Below, piece after piece: positions 61,451-64,000 of a stretch of DNA of 64,000 bases. The notes under the pieces were generated by a model that saw only the letters and a list, made by a program, of their open reading frames with translations, was not told the DNA's origin and made no database searches. Source of the stretch: Prevotella melaninogenica ATCC 25845 (GTDB lineage: Bacteria; Bacteroidota; Bacteroidia; Bacteroidales; Bacteroidaceae); assembly GCF_000144405.1 (NCBI RefSeq), contig NC_014371.1:1307875-1371874 (forward strand), in the 5' to 3' direction. The translations under genes were made by a program, and so were the position numbers. Positions within the stretch are counted from its first letter, which is position 1; each line of letters begins with the position of its first letter.

Positions 61451-61480
61451 TTGGTATCCCAACGAAAAGCCGTATCTTTG
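61451..61480 (+). promoter_or_regulatory. Promoter of the amidase gene
   Basis: TTG (61451-61453), 19 bases, TATCTTTG (61473-61480), 18 bases before the ATG and just after the folB stop, so the amidase is likely independently transcribed. Confidence 0.65.
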
Positions 61481-61498
61481 CCCTTTAAATAGTTAAGT

Positions 61499-62830
61499 AT
61501 GTTTAAGAAAATATCGCTTCTCCTTGTTTTCTTGGTCTTGTCGGTAAGCCTGTCATGGGCTGCAGACGGACGGTTCACACTTGTTATTGACCCTGGTCAT
61601 GGTGGTCATGACGCTGGTGCGATAGGTGCAATATCAAAGGAGAAGGACATCAACTTGAATATAGCTTTGGCTTTTGGTCGTTATGTTGAGAGGAATCTGC
61701 CAGATGTCAATGTGATTTATACCCGTAAGACCGACGTGTTTATCCCTTTGCATCAACGTGCAGACATCGCCAATAAGGCTAAGGCAGACCTTTTTATATC
61801 CGTACATACGAACTCTGTGGCATCAGGGCGTTATGTAAAAGGATTTCAGGTGTACACCTTAGGTATGCATCGTGCGAAGGCTAACCTCGATGTGGCTATG
61901 CGTGAGAATGGCGTAATCTCAATGGAGAAAGGCTATCAGCAGACCTATCAGGGTTTTGACCCAAACTCCTCAGAGAGTTATATCATGTTTGAATTCATGC
62001 AGAATGCGAACATGGAGCGGAGTGTTGAGTTAGCTCGAATGATACAGAACTCTGTTTGTTCGTCTGCAGGACGTATTGATAAGGGTGTCCATCAGGCTGG
62101 TTTCCTCGTGTTGAGAGAGAGTTATATGCCAAGTTGCTTGATAGAGTTAGGCTTCATTACGGCAGCTGATGAGGAGGAATATCTGAACTCTCCAGCGGGT
62201 ATAGATGCCATGGCAAAGGGTATTTACAATGCTTTTGTACAATACAAGAATGCCTATGACACACGCATCGTGGTGCCTTACCGTCCTGTTGAGAACAAGC
62301 GAATCGTGATAGATCGCGTTGTCCCAACTGCCCCAACAACTAAACCGCATCCTGTTACGCCAATAGAGCGTCCCCGTTCTGTGGCTCCAGTGCAGCGTTC
62401 TCGTTCTACAGTACCCGTAGAGCAGCCACGTTCTTCCACCCCAGCACCCCCAGCTCGCCCTATGAATAAGGTACAAGAGGCGAAGAAGAGGATCTCAGAT
62501 GCGATTCGAGAGTTGCTCCCTTGTAATGATTCAGAGGCTGAAACGGCAAAGAGCGTACCTGTCTTTAAGGTGCAAGTGTTGGCTTCTAACCGTCAGTTGC
62601 GGTCGGGTAGTGAACTCTTCCGTGGGCATACAGACATTGATTGTGTTCAAGAAGGCAACTTTTATAAGTATTGTATAGGCTCCAGTACGAATTATAACGA
62701 CATCTCACGCTTGCGTGGAAAGCTGTTGAAAGACTTCTCACAAGCTTGTATTATTGCCTACAAAAACGGTGCACGTATGGATGTCAACCAAGCAATAGCA
62801 GAGTTTCTCAAGAATAAAAAGAATAAGTAA
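61499..62830 (+). CDS. N-acetylmuramoyl-L-alanine amidase with SPOR-like domain
   Basis: 443 residues. Signal peptide about 1-21 (LVFLVLSVSLSWAAD). Amidase_3 domain at about 26-250: LVIDPGHGGHDAGAIGAISK (zinc His), DLFISVHTNSVASGR (zinc His and Asn) and RESYMPSCLIELGFITAADE (catalytic Glu). Then a proline/serine/arginine-rich linker with repeats (IERPRSVAPVQRSRSTVPVE, about 300-330), and a C-terminal SPOR-like segment (VFKVQVLASNRQLRSGSELF). It cleaves peptide side-chains from peptidoglycan at division. Followed 11 bases later by the MCE protein gene. Confidence 0.95.
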   Translation: MFKKISLLLVFLVLSVSLSWAADGRFTLVIDPGHGGHDAGAIGAISKEKDINLNIALAFGRYVERNLPDVNVIYTRKTDVFIPLHQRADIANKAKADLFISVHTNSVASGRYVKGFQVYTLGMHRAKANLDVAMRENGVISMEKGYQQTYQGFDPNSSESYIMFEFMQNANMERSVELARMIQNSVCSSAGRIDKGVHQAGFLVLRESYMPSCLIELGFITAADEEEYLNSPAGIDAMAKGIYNAFVQYKNAYDTRIVVPYRPVENKRIVIDRVVPTAPTTKPHPVTPIERPRSVAPVQRSRSTVPVEQPRSSTPAPPARPMNKVQEAKKRISDAIRELLPCNDSEAETAKSVPVFKVQVLASNRQLRSGSELFRGHTDIDCVQEGNFYKYCIGSSTNYNDISRLRGKLLKDFSQACIIAYKNGARMDVNQAIAEFLKNKKNK

Positions 62831-62841
62831 ACAAAACGGAT

Positions 62842-63822
62842 ATGAAGAAATTTTTCACACCACAAGTAAGGATTGCCATCGTTGCTATACTTGCTATCGT
62901 TGTGTTATTCTTTGGAATACAGTTCCTAAGAGGTATTTCCCTCTTCTCGAATGACGCACATTACAAGATTAAGTTCAACGATATCACGGGCTTGTCTACA
63001 TCAACTCCTGTCTATGCTCGCGGTTTCAAGGTGGGTATTGTTAGGAATATTGATTACGACTATGATAAGTTAGGCGAGTCTATCACAGTCGATATCGATG
63101 TTGAAAAGACATTGAGAATCCCAGAGGGTACTACCGCTGAGATTGTTAGTGACATCATGGGTAACGTGAAGGTCGTACTACAGTTTGGCAAAAGCACGAA
63201 GCTCTTGGAGCCTAACGGATGGATTGACGGTGTTATTAATGATGGTACCTTAGGCGACTTGAAGAGTATGGTGCCTTCTATCCAGAAGATGTTGCCAAAG
63301 TTGGATAGCATCCTTGGAAGCGTAAATACACTCCTTGGCGACCCAGCTCTTCAGAGTTCGGTACACAATATAGACAAGATTACAGCCAATCTTACTACTT
63401 CTACCCGTGAGCTTAACACCTTGCTCGCACAGGTTAATGGTTCTTTGCCTGTTGTGGCTGCAAAGGCTGGTAGGGTGATGGACAATGCCAACGGCATGAT
63501 GGTAAACGCAAACAGAGGCGTTACAGAGGCTCGTGGGGCTATCCGTGGCGCAAATACGATGATGTCTAACCTTAATAATAAGGTGAACGGACTTGATGTT
63601 GAGGCTACGGTGGCTAAGGTGAACGCAACTTTAGACAATATGAACTCGCTCACTGCTAAGCTGAATAGCAACGAGGGTACAATGGGCTTGATGCTTAACG
63701 ATGCCTCTTTGTACAATAATCTTAATAGCACGATGCGCTCAGCAGATAGTCTTTTGACAAATCTTAAAGCACATCCAAAGCGTTATGTTCATTTCTCTAT
63801 CTTTGGTAGAAAAGACAAGTAA
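62842..63822 (+). CDS. MCE/MlaD-family inner-membrane-anchored lipid transport protein
   Basis: 326 residues. N-terminal anchor at about 11-30 (IAIVAILAIVVLFFGIQFLR). The MCE domain is at about 37-125, with YKIKFNDITGLSTSTPVYAR then GFKVGIVRNIDYD and LRIPEGTTAEIVSDIMGNVK. The rest is a long coiled-coil/helical tail (ITANLTTSTRELNTLLAQVN; TEARGAIRGANTMMSNLNNK). It is part of the Mla/Mce type systems that move phospholipids between membranes; partner ATPase and permease are outside the window. Probably co-transcribed with the amidase gene. Confidence 0.93.
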   Translation: MKKFFTPQVRIAIVAILAIVVLFFGIQFLRGISLFSNDAHYKIKFNDITGLSTSTPVYARGFKVGIVRNIDYDYDKLGESITVDIDVEKTLRIPEGTTAEIVSDIMGNVKVVLQFGKSTKLLEPNGWIDGVINDGTLGDLKSMVPSIQKMLPKLDSILGSVNTLLGDPALQSSVHNIDKITANLTTSTRELNTLLAQVNGSLPVVAAKAGRVMDNANGMMVNANRGVTEARGAIRGANTMMSNLNNKVNGLDVEATVAKVNATLDNMNSLTAKLNSNEGTMGLMLNDASLYNNLNSTMRSADSLLTNLKAHPKRYVHFSIFGRKDK

Positions 63823-64000
63823 TTTAAATATAGTCTAAATAATATCGTCAATGTTTCACACGCAGGGAAAGTGTTTTGAAGCCGTTTGAATATCAGCTTC
63901 TTTGCGCTTTCCTTGCGTTTGTTTCACTCTCAGCGTCATAAAGGGTGTAAGGTGGGTGAAACTTATTGTTTTTCAAATACTTACAATTACACAACTACGC
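63823..64000. other. Intergenic end of the window
   Basis: No gene, RNA or clear terminator is recognised. It contains a GTTTCAC-type word three times (near 63852, 63920 and 63956), not in a regular array. Confidence 0.4.

Noticed and set aside
63823..64000. Replication origin or dnaA boxes near the MCE gene end
   Set aside because: No cluster of DnaA-box-like sequences can be read; repeated GTTTCAC words are too few and irregular.

Overview
The window looks like chromosome from an oral or gut Prevotella (Bacteroidota). This is inferred from several things seen in the sequence: two SusC/SusD outer-membrane import pairs, lipoproteins with Bacteroidota-type signals, secreted enzymes whose C-termini resemble type IX secretion sorting domains, and many promoters with the Bacteroidota pattern of TTG/TTTG about 19-20 bases upstream of TAnnTTTG. 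Intergenic DNA is unusually rich in several dispersed repeat families, which I call A to E. No rRNA, CRISPR array, intact insertion sequence or origin was recognised.

Layout. 1-1682: minus-strand arsenical-resistance cassette (arsR, arsE-, arsF- and arsG-like, the last cut by the window edge), with palindromic operators. 1993-6185: AT-rich run of minus-strand orphan genes (ankyrin lipoprotein, three small membrane proteins, an Imm26-like protein) that resembles a collection of toxin-immunity genes. 6655-8953: plus-strand array of three related immunity-like genes, interleaved with four related fragments of a lost partner gene. 9570-17848: SusC, SusD, zinc metallohydrolase lipoprotein, DUF4302-type and BACON-like lipoprotein operon. 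18161-19480: toxin, antitoxin and SecB-like chaperone (TAC) operon with its own promoter and terminator. 19975-23264: a secreted orphan, large tandem repeats and a rubrerythrin. 23265-30908: secreted GH31 glycosidase and M60 mucinase-type peptidase. 31215-36886: NYN-domain protein behind a hairpin/terminator leader, a secreted orphan, EttA, a KilA-N protein and a small membrane protein. 37637-47712: a short peptide gene, a fimbrillin-like lipoprotein, a second SusC/SusD pair and an M6 metalloprotease. 48757-52487: two tRNA-Asp, a GNAT acetyltransferase, a glycosyltransferase, a membrane protein, RecR and an outer-membrane barrel protein. 52542-53615: an IS30-type transposase fragment and a second pair of paralogous immunity-like genes with decayed partners. 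54606-63822: membrane pyrophosphatase, nitroreductase, class II ribonucleotide reductase, FolB, cell-wall amidase and an MCE/MlaD protein.

How it works together. Much of the window serves capture and digestion of host polymers: two SusCD importers, a GH31 enzyme with sugar-binding modules, and M60 and M6 metallopeptidases. Anaerobic physiology is reflected in the rubrerythrin, the B12-dependent ribonucleotide reductase and the ion-pumping pyrophosphatase. The most interesting parts are the decayed-partner plus immunity-like arrays, the TAC operon, the NYN leader RNA candidate and the triple-hairpin repeat (family B). All family assignments are from reading the sequence; no searches were run.
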